Below are positions 9,620 to 20,500 of a stretch of 64,000 nucleotides of DNA, piece by piece. Every line of letters starts with the position of its first letter. The stretch's first letter is position 1. This DNA is from Trichomonas vaginalis G3 (lineage: Eukaryota; Parabasalia; Trichomonadida; Trichomonadidae). Where the stretch lies: positions 13,782,522 to 13,846,521 of the forward strand of contig NC_067204.1 in assembly GCF_026262505.1 (NCBI RefSeq). The letters are read 5' to 3'. The notes beneath the pieces were generated by a model. That model had not been told where the DNA came from, did no database searches, and saw only the letters and a program-made list of their open reading frames with translations. Made by a program: the position numbers and the translations under genes.

Positions 9620-10501
9620 ATGAGTGCTCCTAAAATTGGTAAAGAAAATGGGGTCCCTGTTAATCTCCCAGTTGACGTTCCAAATGAAATAAGGGTTCTT
9701 GCCCGGGTTACTAATTGGCAAATGGTAGAAGATGAAAAACGAGATCATCTAAAATCAAACTTTGATGATTATGATAATTCTAATGTTTTTATTTCTGGTG
9801 ATATAATTTCAATTTGCATGATTGATGGAACGGAAAGGGCGGTATATAATCATAAATCTTTTCAATGGTCTGAATCTTATGATGGAACATTCTGTGAATT
9901 TATGCCAAAAGATGATACTCAGAGAATATTCCTGCCTGGTGATAATTCAGAGCGTACTTTCATTGCTAACTATCCTAAAATAGAATATATATATAGATTG
10001 GTAAATTTAACAAATCAATCTCAAAATGTAGATATATTACAAAGTAATCAAAGCAAAGCATCAAGATCAAATCCCACTGTCGCTTTAGATTTTAGACATC
10101 TTTTAGCTAAAATACAATTATACTTTCCAAGATTTTCAATTCAAAAAGTCACCCTTACCAATCAACCTTCGGTTTATTATAAATCCTACGATAGCCAAGA
10201 TAGTAATAGTTATATTAGAAAAACAGATGAAGTAGACAATATCACTATGTTGTGCGAAGATGAAAAATTCACAGCTATTTTAGCTCTATTTGAAATAGAG
10301 AAGAACCAATCTTTAATAATAAATACAGGAGAAAAAAATTTAACAATTCCTCTTCAAGAGATATTTTCAGAGCTTAGACCAGGATATTTTTATAGTTATT
10401 CCATCATACTCGAAAAATATCTCCTTATGGCCAGAAAATATTCATTTAAACCCAGCATAAGTAGTGTAAATGCTATTTTTATGTCAAGGGTTTTTCGATG
10501 A
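9620..10501 (+). CDS. Fimbrillin-like (Mfa-like) protein, apparent Bacteroidetes origin
   Basis: The 293-residue product follows the consensus order of the Bacteroidetes fimbrillin-like family. FISGDIISICMIDG (57-70) matches the FxxGDxIxVY signature; FLPGDN...TFIANYP (104-119) the LPxDGxxVxFxAYYP strand; VNLTNQSQNVDIL (128-140) the DqSnQxxxDlLyS segment; SNPTVALDFRHLLAKI (150-165) the snpxVxLxFxHxLaKl strand; and LRPGYFYSYSIIL (252-264) the pG..Y.y.i.l strand near the end of the domain. In bacteria these are lipoprotein pilin or adhesin subunits. Here no lipobox or signal peptide is seen and the protein ends soon after the first domain. Codon use and AT content match the host, and the flanks are host-like, suggesting an established lateral transfer rather than contamination. 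Confidence 0.72.
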   Translation: MSAPKIGKENGVPVNLPVDVPNEIRVLARVTNWQMVEDEKRDHLKSNFDDYDNSNVFISGDIISICMIDGTERAVYNHKSFQWSESYDGTFCEFMPKDDTQRIFLPGDNSERTFIANYPKIEYIYRLVNLTNQSQNVDILQSNQSKASRSNPTVALDFRHLLAKIQLYFPRFSIQKVTLTNQPSVYYKSYDSQDSNSYIRKTDEVDNITMLCEDEKFTAILALFEIEKNQSLIINTGEKNLTIPLQEIFSELRPGYFYSYSIILEKYLLMARKYSFKPSISSVNAIFMSRVFR

Positions 10502-11092
10502 TATGAATTTTGGATTAAAATATCTATTAAATTTATGAAATAACATACTTGAATATATCTGCTGATTCGGTCATATTTCATCCAAAATATTTTGAATCGC
10601 ATCCACCTTGCAAAGAGAATTTTGCAGATATGAATGTGTTTCCGAGATTTTCTCAACATGATTCGGCTACACTATTTCAAATCATCAAAAAAAAACTTGT
10701 TTAACTCCATATTTTTAAATATTTAACGCTTTTATAAGAAGCCGGAACCTTGGCTTACCTTATTTCGAACTATTTTGTAATCTGGCACTGATTTGTGTTG
10801 AGAGAATTGTTAATGAATAATTCTAGCCAAATTGAGTGTAACAGTGGATATGCTCTTATTGGTTCAGGCCGGTTAATTTTTATATAAATGAACTATATTG
10901 CAAAAGTAGTGAGTGAGTTGACCTTTTGAAATGCAGTTTAAATACACATTTGACATTCGAATGGATCTTGTAAAATGTTTTGAACCTATTCTTTTATATA
11001 ATATCATAAGCTGATTCATTTTAGATTTAAAAGATGAGGATTTTGTGAATTCTCCAAAGATTATTTTTTAAACGTCCAGTTGAGAATTTTCG
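10502..11092. other. Gene-free interval
   Basis: AT-rich spacer. A minus-strand frame at 10396-10659 overlaps the fimbrillin-like gene and is a shadow. TTTTTAAACGTCCAG about 25 bp before the next ATG resembles TTTTAAACGTAT sequences seen at 15215, 44085 and 45155. Confidence 0.45.
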
Positions 11093-12766
11093 ATGAATGA
11101 TCCTCACCTTGCGGGGATCCAAGCATCATTATTAGAAAAGGATAACAAATTAAAGCAGCTCAAGGAACAACTTAGCTCACTCACAGAAGAATTTGAATCT
11201 AATTGGAATCAAATTGCTGAAAAAGATAACCAAATTGAGCAACTAAAGAACCAAATTGCAAGTGCAAAGGCAGAATTCGAAACACAGCAAGCTGCAGTAG
11301 AATCTTCTAATTACTTACTGAAACAAGCAAGTGAAAGATTAACAAATTTAACATCAAAAGTTACATCAATTCAAGATAACATGCATAACTTACAAATGGA
11401 AATCAATAAATATGATTTCCAAATCAAAAAATTAAATGAAACGCCATTACCAACTGCAGTGATCCCTATTCAAGATGACGAACTAACAGAATTACAAGAG
11501 CAGGTTAAGGATGCTGAATCACGCTTTTATCAAGTAAAAGCACTTGTTCAACAAGTAGGACAAGAATGCAAGAATCAAATTTTAAGACTGAATGAAGAAA
11601 TTCGCGCAGAAACAGATGAAATTAATTGTGAATATGCAGCTTTACAACAAAAAAATACAGAACTCACGCAATCTATCAAAGAAGTTGAAAATGCAAGAAA
11701 AATTGAACTTGCTCGAATTGATGCTGAAAGAGAACAACTTGAAAAGTCAAAGATCCCTACAGAGCAGTATGAAAATCAAATTGCACAGTTGAAGAAGGAA
11801 ATTCATGAATTAGATTTACATATAATGGATTTAGAGACCAAAATTGAAAATGAACAAAAAGCCGAAAAGGTAAGACAAGAAACTGCTGAAAAACTTCAGC
11901 AACAGATAGATGAAAAAAGGAAATTATCTGCAGAATCAATAAAGAATTCTAAAAATATTCTTGCAACGCAAAACAAGGAATTACATAAATTGAAGTCTCT
12001 TATTGAGAAACAGAACGAAACTAATGAACGTCTAAAAGCAGAGCTCGATGCTTTACAGAGAGGAGAAGCTCAAAAGCCTGATTTTGATTTGATTTTTGAG
12101 CAAGATAAAAATGAAATCCAAAGAAGATTTGAAGCCGCGATGAGAAAGGAAATGAAAGCTCAAGAGAAAATTGGAGCACAGCAAAGAGAAATAGATGCAC
12201 AAATACAGAAAAAGAAGCAGACGATTAATCAATATAATCAAGTTATATCTGATTGTCTTCAAGAAGCCAGGAAAATGGCCCAAACAGCACATGAAAGAAG
12301 GCAAAAATGTAAAATTTTATCTGCTCAATTAAAACAACTTCAAGGAGAATATGAAGCACTGCAAGCTAAAGCTAATCAAAATATGCCTTCTCAACCGGCA
12401 AACTCTAAAGCTCCTTCATCTCCTGTCATTAAATTACCAGCGCCTAAATCTCCACCAAGAAAATCCGAACAAAAGAAGCCTCCAAAACGTCCAGTAGATT
12501 TAAGCGAAGTTGAACAACTTTCTAATGAATTAGATAAATACGGAAAAGAACTGTCCGCTGCCGAAGAAGAAATGAAACAGTTAAAGAATGAAGAAGAATC
12601 AATCTACAAAGAAATTGTAAGACTGAAGAAAGAAAATGCAGAATTAGAACAAGGCCTTGAAAGATATGATGAAGTTTTTCAATATCATAAGATACTGAAA
12701 CAAGAATCTGCATCTGCAGTTAGTAATGATAAAACATCTAAGAGTACATCAGGAAAGAGGAAATAA
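11093..12766 (+). CDS. Long coiled-coil protein
   Basis: A 557-residue protein almost entirely heptad-repeat coiled coil (about residues 8-430 and 475-535), rich in Glu, Lys, Gln. A Pro/Ser/Lys linker (PAPKSPPRKSEQKKPPKRP) at about 450-468 separates the two helical parts. There is no SMC ATPase head, motor or membrane segment. It could be a cytoskeletal, basal-body or costa-type structural protein, or a tether; the sequence does not distinguish these. The ATG at 11093 starts MNDPHLAGIQ; no longer in-frame start is evident. Confidence 0.85.
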   Translation: MNDPHLAGIQASLLEKDNKLKQLKEQLSSLTEEFESNWNQIAEKDNQIEQLKNQIASAKAEFETQQAAVESSNYLLKQASERLTNLTSKVTSIQDNMHNLQMEINKYDFQIKKLNETPLPTAVIPIQDDELTELQEQVKDAESRFYQVKALVQQVGQECKNQILRLNEEIRAETDEINCEYAALQQKNTELTQSIKEVENARKIELARIDAEREQLEKSKIPTEQYENQIAQLKKEIHELDLHIMDLETKIENEQKAEKVRQETAEKLQQQIDEKRKLSAESIKNSKNILATQNKELHKLKSLIEKQNETNERLKAELDALQRGEAQKPDFDLIFEQDKNEIQRRFEAAMRKEMKAQEKIGAQQREIDAQIQKKKQTINQYNQVISDCLQEARKMAQTAHERRQKCKILSAQLKQLQGEYEALQAKANQNMPSQPANSKAPSSPVIKLPAPKSPPRKSEQKKPPKRPVDLSEVEQLSNELDKYGKELSAAEEEMKQLKNEEESIYKEIVRLKKENAELEQGLERYDEVFQYHKILKQESASAVSNDKTSKSTSGKRK

Positions 12767-13228
12767 TTATATGTAATTTCACTATTAGAGTGTGTTGAAT
12801 ATTGTTAACGTAAATTGTTTGTTTATATCATAATGTAATTCTTTATTTATCAATATACCATAAATCATATTTTTTTGGATTAGGATGATTAGAAACATTA
12901 AATATTTAGACGAGTTAATCATAATATGCAAAGATTAGGTCTTATTAAAGCAAAATTTCAAATGGGCAAATTAATTCAAAGAATTGATATTGATTTATAA
13001 ACCAAAGAGTAATAAAAACGATTCAATTATATAATATAAGTTTAATAGGATAAGCTTATAAAAAAGAAAAAACAAACATAATATATATTCAAAAATTTTG
13101 AACAATAAGTAGGATTTTTGTAAATGAATTTGGGTAAAATCGAAATTAGTATTAGAGATAAGTCGAAACAGGAGTTAAAATTTTTTGATAAAATAAACTA
13201 ATGATAGAGCTTATGTGTGAGTAAAACT
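12767..13228. other. Gene-free interval between convergent genes
   Basis: AT-rich 3' flank shared by the coiled-coil gene and the convergent bromodomain gene. Multiple AATAAA/TAAA sequences can act as polyadenylation signals on either strand. Nothing else seen. Confidence 0.5.
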
Positions 13229-13672
13229 TCACTTGCATGCTGAAAATGAGTAATTTGCTAGACCATTTGGCGGGTTTCTGAAAAGTTTGCAGATAATTAA
13301 TCTTGCTTTTAGGAAATCGTTAATCCATTGCTCCGTAGGTGGGCTTTCTAACTGCCACAGTTGCCTTTGGAACTGTCTGCTTAGCTCATCAGCTATCAAA
13401 GCCATAAAAGATTGTTTTGAGTTGTATAAGATTGCGTTTTCCCAAATTAGATTGACATCTTTCTTGAATTCATTCAATGATTTATACTGTGATGTCACGA
13501 GTTTGTTTCTAACTGTGCTAAAATCACTTGGATTTTTAATTACATCGTAATAATCGGGAACTCCATCTGCAATTGCATCAACGGGCTTCGCAAACATTGC
13601 AGATATTGGGTGCTTCAGTAGATTGTCGATTATTTCTATACACTTAAGTCTTTGAACTTCAGTGAAACTCAT
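13229..13672 (-). CDS. Stand-alone bromodomain protein
   Basis: A 147-residue protein that is essentially one bromodomain, the acetyl-lysine reader fold of chromatin proteins. Helix Z and the ZA loop are seen in FAKPVDAIADGVPDYYDVIK (28-47) with the family NPSD and the conserved Tyr pair. Helix B contains FKKDVNLIWENAILYN with the acetyl-lysine-binding Asn at 84, and helix C follows. The first residue of the usual WPF shelf is replaced by FAKPVD. Short single-bromodomain proteins are typical of trichomonads. It is divergent from the E2-like gene with 62 bp between starts; AAAGTGTCATTTTTTATATA lies immediately upstream of its ATG. Confidence 0.92.
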   Translation of the reverse strand: MSFTEVQRLKCIEIIDNLLKHPISAMFAKPVDAIADGVPDYYDVIKNPSDFSTVRNKLVTSQYKSLNEFKKDVNLIWENAILYNSKQSFMALIADELSRQFQRQLWQLESPPTEQWINDFLKARLIICKLFRNPPNGLANYSFSACK

Positions 13673-13734
13673 TATATAAAAAATGACACTTTTTTGATCG
13701 AGAAATGTGACAATTAGTGGAAAAAAGATTCAAT
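13673..13734. promoter_or_regulatory. 62-bp bidirectional promoter
   Basis: The spacer holds ATGACACTTTTTTGATC (13683-13699), whose reverse complement puts a TGTCATTTTT initiator about 10 bp upstream of the bromodomain ATG, and a second TGTGACAATTAG (13706-13717) about 20 bp upstream of the E2-like ATG. Each direction therefore appears to have its own TGACA-type element. Confidence 0.6.
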
Positions 13735-14439
13735 ATGAGTGACGAAGATATTCCTATTGAGAGTAGCAATAACGAGGATCCAGAGGATGACGAAGTCGTT
13801 TTAGATGACGCAGACAATATGGATATTCAAGTTCCTGAAGCAGAAAACTATCAAGTGCAAGTTGTTCAAAACGTAGAACCAAAAGATGAAGTTTTGACGG
13901 AACTTAAAGAAAAATATAAACCATCCAATGCTGGTGAACTTAGATTAATCCAGGACTTGAAATCAATTAAATCAATGCCTGCTAAGGATCTTGGATTTAG
14001 TGCTGAGCCATATCAAGGACACCTCTCTACATGGGAAATTCATTTGTTCGGTTTTGAACCAAAGGATTCAATTTATCCAGATATCCAAAAATACAAGCAA
14101 TTGACAGGAAGAGACTATGTCCAATTTATGGTTCATTTCCCACCTGATTACCCTATTAGACCACCTTTTGTTCGTGTCGTTCAGCCACGTTTCAAATTTC
14201 ACACTGGTAGAGTTACGATAGGCGGATCAATCTGCGCAGATATACTTACAATGAACGGATGGAATCCATCTTACGATGTTTCCTCCTGCTTCTCAAATAT
14301 TTTTGCAGAGATTTTCTCTCAGAATCCACAGATTGATTTTTTAAACATGACTCCATACTCTAAAGAAGAAGCTTATAACGCATATATTCGCGTCGCTAGA
14401 GAACATGGATGGAAACCATCAGATTTCTCTCCCAAATAA
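13735..14439 (+). CDS. UBE2Q-like ubiquitin-conjugating enzyme
   Basis: A 234-residue E2 with an acidic N-terminal region (about 1-45) and a UBC fold from about 60. The catalytic cysteine is C167 in GGSICADIL, preceded by FHTGRVTIGG instead of the usual HPN tripeptide. This matches the UBE2Q group (GGAICMELL type), as does the distal NGWNPSYDVSSCFSNI and the C-terminal REHGWKPSDF. PPDYPIRPPFVRVVQPRFKF supplies the E2 beta-strand/PxxPP element. The ATG at 13735 (MSDEDIPIES) is used; the longer frame begins at GTG. Likely active as a cytosolic or nuclear E2; E3 partners unknown. Confidence 0.88.
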   Translation: MSDEDIPIESSNNEDPEDDEVVLDDADNMDIQVPEAENYQVQVVQNVEPKDEVLTELKEKYKPSNAGELRLIQDLKSIKSMPAKDLGFSAEPYQGHLSTWEIHLFGFEPKDSIYPDIQKYKQLTGRDYVQFMVHFPPDYPIRPPFVRVVQPRFKFHTGRVTIGGSICADILTMNGWNPSYDVSSCFSNIFAEIFSQNPQIDFLNMTPYSKEEAYNAYIRVAREHGWKPSDFSPK

Positions 14440-16057
14440 TTATTAAGTTTAAATATTTTAATATTGTTCATAAAAGGCCTTAATTTTGCCAATTAATGAC
14501 TATTGTAACAAAAAATTTTGAATTAAACATTTATTTTCAGAAGACAATTTAAGAATTTATGGAAAATGGTTTGACTCACTGCCCAATTTGTTGGACAGTG
14601 AATTGTAAACTCTTCATCTCTGATAACTTTCTCAAGCTGAATGAAAATAAGGTAGTCACAAAATCTAAGTAGTGAGGCTCTCAAAAATTGAACCGTACTC
14701 CATACAAAATTTGTGTACCCTCACTACTTAGATTTTGTGGCCTTCAATTGAGAGGTTAGTTTTGATAGAGCACGTTATAAAATTAAAAGGTGAAAATAAA
14801 TAAAATTTAAACATTTAATTATATATAATGTAAGGAGTGTAATTCCAAATTTTCTAAAAACTATTCAAATTTGAGCATTTTTTTGGAAATAGTTAATCTA
14901 ATATGTACATCTAATAACAACATGATTCATCACCTTTTCAAGCTCTGCAGTCAATTTTTTGAAATTTGATTGAAATAAACGTAGCAAAAATTACATTTTA
15001 TTAGGGAATATATGAGTTTCTCTGGAAACAGGCTGAGAAATTTTAAATTTTGTCCAATCAACATGAATGCATTGAGAAATTTGGATTGATTTTCTGGTAG
15101 AATCTGGAACAATTCAACCATGTATAAATGGATCATGTAATCATCATGAAATGTTAGTGTTAGAGTTCAAAAGAAACAGAATGAGTGGAAATCAAACACA
15201 ATCTGAATAATTTTAAACGTATACAATCTTTAAGTTTGTATTTAGAATTCTACATATATGATTGTGTAATTCGTTCTTTCAAATTTTCGGATTCAGGCAT
15301 GTTTTGATAAAATTCATTCCCAAAAACGTCAATTAACAATTAAATTTAGTGTATTTTAAATATATATACGTATTATATTTTATAAATTATATTAAATTCG
15401 CAAAATTTTAAGTTTTAAACAAAAATAAAAAATGTTCAAAATATGAAATTATGCATAGGATATTAAAATTTACATGTTAGCAATTTTTTTGAATTGCTTT
15501 CAATTTTCATATTGAAATTTTTAAGATTTTTTTTCTGAAATAATAAGCAAGAATATCAACCTAAATAATATTAAATTCCATGCGTTAATTTCCCCTCAAA
15601 AGTCATTGACCGCCTCTCAATCTAGATTTTGTGAGTACTTTATATGGTAAATATTTTTATTCGTTCTCCATCTAAGTATTAGAGACTTTTCAATATTAAA
15701 AATAATTAATCTGCATCAAGTAAACAAATGTGCTTACTATTTATGTCTAATATTCGGAATGTTTTGGAGTCAATTTTTTTGGTTCCATGATGAAAGTAGC
15801 AGTTTGTTCATTATTCAGTCATCTGTCTCATATTTTAACGATTTTGCATCGCCAAAGGTCTTTCACGTACTTTGGTCAGAGAAATCAAGTCGAAAACCAT
15901 GAAATAACAAGGAATGGAAAAGAAGTTCAATGAAGTTTATTGATCATTTATTTGAAGCATATAGAAAATGATGTTTTAGTCAGCTTTGAGGGGATTTGAA
16001 TAGGTTCTACCGTATTCTCAATTCAAAATCCCTTGAATTTTACACTCAAAATTTTAA
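14440..16057. other. 1.6-kb gene-free interval
   Basis: AT-rich, with one clear structure, the inverted repeat at 14657-14739 (separate entry). A CTCTCAATCTAGATTTTGTG sequence near 15616 weakly resembles the arm of that repeat. A 61-codon minus frame at 14951-15136 is unsupported. Confidence 0.5.
14657..14739. repeat. 21-bp perfect inverted repeat with 41-bp loop
   Basis: Arms CACAAAATCTAAGTAGTGAG (+G) at 14657-14677 and its exact reverse complement at 14719-14739. Next to each arm is a second shorter inverted pair (CTCTCAAAAATTGAA at 14678 and TTCAATTGAGAG at 14743) placed so that both cannot nest simply. It may be a small fold-back element or the scar of one. Confidence 0.75.
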
Positions 16058-16789
16058 ATGAACAAACCTCACAGAACTAGCGCCGCAGCGACGTTCGCTG
16101 AAATAGAACTTCCTCTTCAAGATAGAAAGCTTAGTGATTTACTTCCAAATGATTTTATCAGACAAATTGGTTTTGATCCAGAAAGTTTAATTTTCAATAC
16201 ACCAGATGTTTCAAGATTTAAGCGCCGAGCAACAGATCCTTGTTTAGTACAATTTAACAGATCGAAACCGAGTTCAAGAAGAAATTCTCAGTATGATAGT
16301 TATCTTATTATGGATAATACAGGAAAGAGTCTATTTGAAATTGCCAAAAAAGGCGAAGTACTTGAATGCTATTTAGTCGAGTTATCAGATGTTACAGTAG
16401 ATGCATTTGCAATTAAACATTTATCCCAGCACGCAACAGATAGCGTTTTTGTACGCGATGGACCGTTTTTACGTCTAGGAAAAATCCTCAAAAGGATAAA
16501 AACAGATGAATGCGATAAAGAAGCTTTACAAATCATTTATCATGACGAAGACGGTTCAATCAACGATTATTTCGGAAGCTTAACCCAAATTGTTTCATCT
16601 GTCGCACCTGCTTTCGCTGTACAATGTAATTGTACTCTGAAAATTTTAGACGTTGAATTCGTTTCTTACCAAGCTAGAGTTCTTATACGCACTAAAGTGG
16701 ATAATGTTTCAGATCCTATGCTTGCTGAACTCCTTCAAAAGCTTATTACAGTATTTATGTGCCCTGTAGAAATTTATTCTGATTTATAA
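16058..16789 (+). CDS. Hypothetical protein
   Basis: A 243-residue protein not recognised. The N-terminal ~90 residues are basic and Ser-rich with likely phosphorylation sites (FKRRATDP, SSRRNSQYDS). The rest alternates hydrophobic strands and helices (YLVELSDVTVDAFAIKHL, TLKILDVEFVSYQARVLIRT) and looks like a globular alpha/beta domain. No signal peptide or membrane segment. The ATG at 16058 follows ACTCAAAATTTTAA. A single, well-isolated gene with host-type codon use, so likely real; function unknown. Confidence 0.75.
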   Translation: MNKPHRTSAAATFAEIELPLQDRKLSDLLPNDFIRQIGFDPESLIFNTPDVSRFKRRATDPCLVQFNRSKPSSRRNSQYDSYLIMDNTGKSLFEIAKKGEVLECYLVELSDVTVDAFAIKHLSQHATDSVFVRDGPFLRLGKILKRIKTDECDKEALQIIYHDEDGSINDYFGSLTQIVSSVAPAFAVQCNCTLKILDVEFVSYQARVLIRTKVDNVSDPMLAELLQKLITVFMCPVEIYSDL

Positions 16790-17558
16790 TGAAAAGTATA
16801 TGTTGTTTGTATATTAGATATCACTGATTTATAATTTTGTTATTTTTTATAATAAAACTATTAACAAATTATCAAATTATTTTTAAGGTAATTTCTCATC
16901 GTTTTATGCTTCATAAGCTAAAGCCAAAAATTCAAAGCAGCGATCATTTAAAATGTATTACAATGGGTATTTGGGCATATGAACAGCATTTTCATGTACA
17001 TTAACTTTGGTTCGGGCTCAGACTTAAATTAATGATAAGCTTTGATAATATAAAGGTTAAATTTTTATGACTATTGATCAACATTCTTCGGATTGGCTGG
17101 TTAGATAAAAATTTTACTTGTAGTTCTGCATTAGCAAACTATATGTATGATTATTCCTATTTTCTTAATGTAATAGTATCGAATAACTATAACAGAAATG
17201 TAGCTTAGAAAATATCGTTGAATCATTATCGCAGAAATAGTGCTTATTGAAAATGGATCATATACTTATTTATTCTAGCTCAAATTATATTGTAATAATA
17301 CTATTGTATCATAGATTTCCTATGAAAAATATTCAAAATTGCACAATTCTTTATAAAAAATGTTGAAAAGTAAAGAAGTATGCATGATCGTAAGTGATTT
17401 AGTCAAACCATCACTGAGATACTTTAGGACAGTTGAATTATCTTATCATATTGTTTCGAATTGATGGAGCAATCAAAATGAGAGAAATTGTAAAATTTTG
17501 TAAACACGTTTTTTTATTTTTTTCAAATTTTTTGTTTCAATCCTGAGAGTATCATAAA
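16790..17558. other. Gene-free interval
   Basis: AT-rich 3' flank and promoter of the phosphodiesterase gene; GAGTATCATAAAATG at the start codon resembles a TCA-type initiator. No repeats seen. Confidence 0.5.
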
Positions 17559-20500
17559 ATGTCGAGCACTATGAAAATGCTGCGCAAAATTTATCAACAG
17601 AGTGATAAAAAGTCTGTTGTGACAGAGCTTATCGCTCTCAGGCCAATTTCACCTGTTGATACTGCTGAATCACATCCATTTCAAACAGTTTTCGAAGATA
17701 CGAATCCTCCACCTGAACCAGTTGATCAGTTTGCACCTTACCTATCACGAAAACTCACACTTAAAAGAAATGAAAGAATAGAAAAATTAAAAGCAAAAAT
17801 GCAACAAGCAAAACCAACATTTGTTCTTACAGGATCTAATGCTATGGCTCCTGATGATGAAGTTTCCCAAACTCAATCAGCAATTGTTAGACCAAACTTA
17901 GAAAGAAAGAACGATATCTACAATAATTTAACTACAAGAGCTCTTCAAAAGCATATCAAGATGGAGCAATGCTTCGATAAAATTGTATCTCAGTCATCAA
18001 GTATGCCTTTACCAAGATTATTCGAAACAGTTTTACAAACTTATTTCCTTGCAGAAAAAGTACTTTTTTATCACGATGTATCATCAGTCAAAGTTTTATA
18101 TTGTCCATCTACGACAACTTATTGCTCACATGGCCAATGTTTAGTCGGATATTGTCAATTTGCTCGCCAAATTCTTAATATTCCTTGCGCAAGTAGGCAC
18201 ATTGCATATGATGCAAAGGAAGAATACGCAAATTGCCCGCCAGATGCCCATGTTTTAGTTTTTCCGTTATATGATGGTTCTACACATGTAAAAGCAGTCA
18301 TTGAAGTTGTTCGTAACTCTGCCTCTCCAGCCTTTAATGACGATGACGAAAAATTTGTTGAATATCTCCAAGAAAAATGTAAAATTTATTCAAGATGGCT
18401 CTTTCAACCAATTCTTGATGATTCATTTGCAGCTGATCTTATGCATACATGCCGCCTTCGCCAATTCGTTGAATCCATTTCAGATAAGTTGACAAAATTA
18501 TTTTCATGTCATGATGCAGAAATTTGGATGTACAATAAGACGAAAGAGCAAGTATTCGAGTACAAGCCAGATGCCGATGAGCCAGTCCAAATTCCTGCAA
18601 ATGATTCTGGAATTCCTGGATTTGCATTAAGAAAAGAAATTCCTGTCTCTTGCATTTCATGCAGAGTTCACTCCGCGTACAACCAGAAAGCTGATGGTAA
18701 TGGCGATTATTCCGTCCTTGCAATGCCAGTCCGTGATCCAGATTCTCCAGTAATTTACGCATTAGTTTTAAGAGGTAAAAGAGTTCTGCAGTTCTTTACA
18801 GATTATGATGAAAAGATTTTAAGTAGAGTTACATCTTATGTTATTTCCGCTTTAGTTTCTGCAGAAATTGTCGAAAAGAACCATCTCGCCCTTGAAGAAT
18901 CCCTTAGACAGCAGAAACGTCTTAGATCCCTCCTTGAAGTCGCAGAAACATTGGCTGGTCAACTCAGAATGGATGTCCTTATTCCAAATATTATGACAAG
19001 AGCTTGTGATCTCGTCAAAGCCGATAGATGTTCACTTTTCCTTGTCAATGATACTCATGATAAGCTCCAAATGTCTTTCGGTGCTGGTCTTAAGACGACA
19101 ATCGAAATTCCAATCAATGCTGGTATTGTCGGTTGGACAGCCACGAAAGGAGAGATCCTGAATATCAAAGATGCATACGATGATCCGAGATTCAACAGAG
19201 GAACTGACTTGGCAACAGGTTATCGTACACTTACAATTCTTTCTGTTCCAATCTTTGATGACAAGAGAGGTATCAGAGGTGTTACAGAAATGATTAACAA
19301 ATTAGATGGTGTTTTCACTGAAGAAGATGAAAAATTGATTCAAATTTTCAACGTTTTCTGTGGTATTTCAATTGAAAACGCCAGATTGTACAGAGCATCA
19401 TTAGATCTCACAATGCAGCTCCACTCTTTCAGAGATATTTCCGCTTCTCTCTCTCAATCTCAGACAATCAAGAAATTGCTCGAAGAAATCATCAAGAACA
19501 CAAGAACTGTCATTGGTGCTGTTTACGCTGACTTCTATATTAGCGAAAATGGCCAGATTCAGTTTGCTCCTTTCGTTCAAGATGAAGATATTGATGAAAC
19601 ATCAAAGAAAGAACAAATGAAGAAAGAAGGTAAATCAGAAGAAGACGCATTAGGCGTCAAACGTGCCATTATTGCCCGGCTCATGCAAGGCGGCGCAGAA
19701 TACGATGCAGAAGAGAAGAAAGAAGAAGAAATTCGAAACCAAAAGATTCAAAAATCTGTTAATCTGAAAGAATCAATTTTGGACAACAACGAAAAAGATT
19801 ACGAGAAGAACATGATGATTGTTCCAATTTTGAGTAGCGACAGAGTTGTTTTAGGAGCTGTCGTCATGAGATGGAAGAAGACAATGAAACCTTTCACACA
19901 CGATGATCTTAAACTTCTTGAATCATATTCCGTTTTCTTGAGTTTATCACTTGAAAGATTCAAACTCAAGAACATTGCACAATTAGGTTCATTAGAAGTT
20001 GAAACACAGAACGTAATGACTAATGATGAAAGAACATTAAGTATATTACCAGCCAAACTCGCAATGACTGATGAAGAAAGAGGTGCTTTGTTGTTAAGAA
20101 ACTTCGAAGCAACCGATTGGAAAGGCATCGCTTTGTTCAAAGTCATCTTTAATGTTTTTGATTACTTCGGTTTGTTGAAGAAGTATAAAATACCAAACCA
20201 AGTCATGTTCTCATTTCTTTACGAGATGAGAGATAGCTACAACCCCGTCTTCTATCATAACTGGACGCATGCTGTTGATGTTACTCAGTTTATGTCTCAT
20301 GCACTGGTTATTGCTAATTTAAGAGAATTCTTTACACAACAAGAAATTTTGGTTCTTTTGACAGCTTGTATTTGCCATGATGCAAATCACGATGGTTTCT
20401 CGAACTCGTACAATTTGAAGGCACAAACACCTTTAGGTATTTTGTTCAAGAACCAGTCTGTCATGGAAACTCACCATTGTAGTGTTTCCATTTCAGTTTT

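Noticed and set aside
9620-10501. Bacterial contamination as the source of the fimbrillin-like gene
   Set aside because: The gene is embedded between host-style genes with trichomonad-type spacers and matching AT content; a contaminating contig would carry bacterial neighbours.
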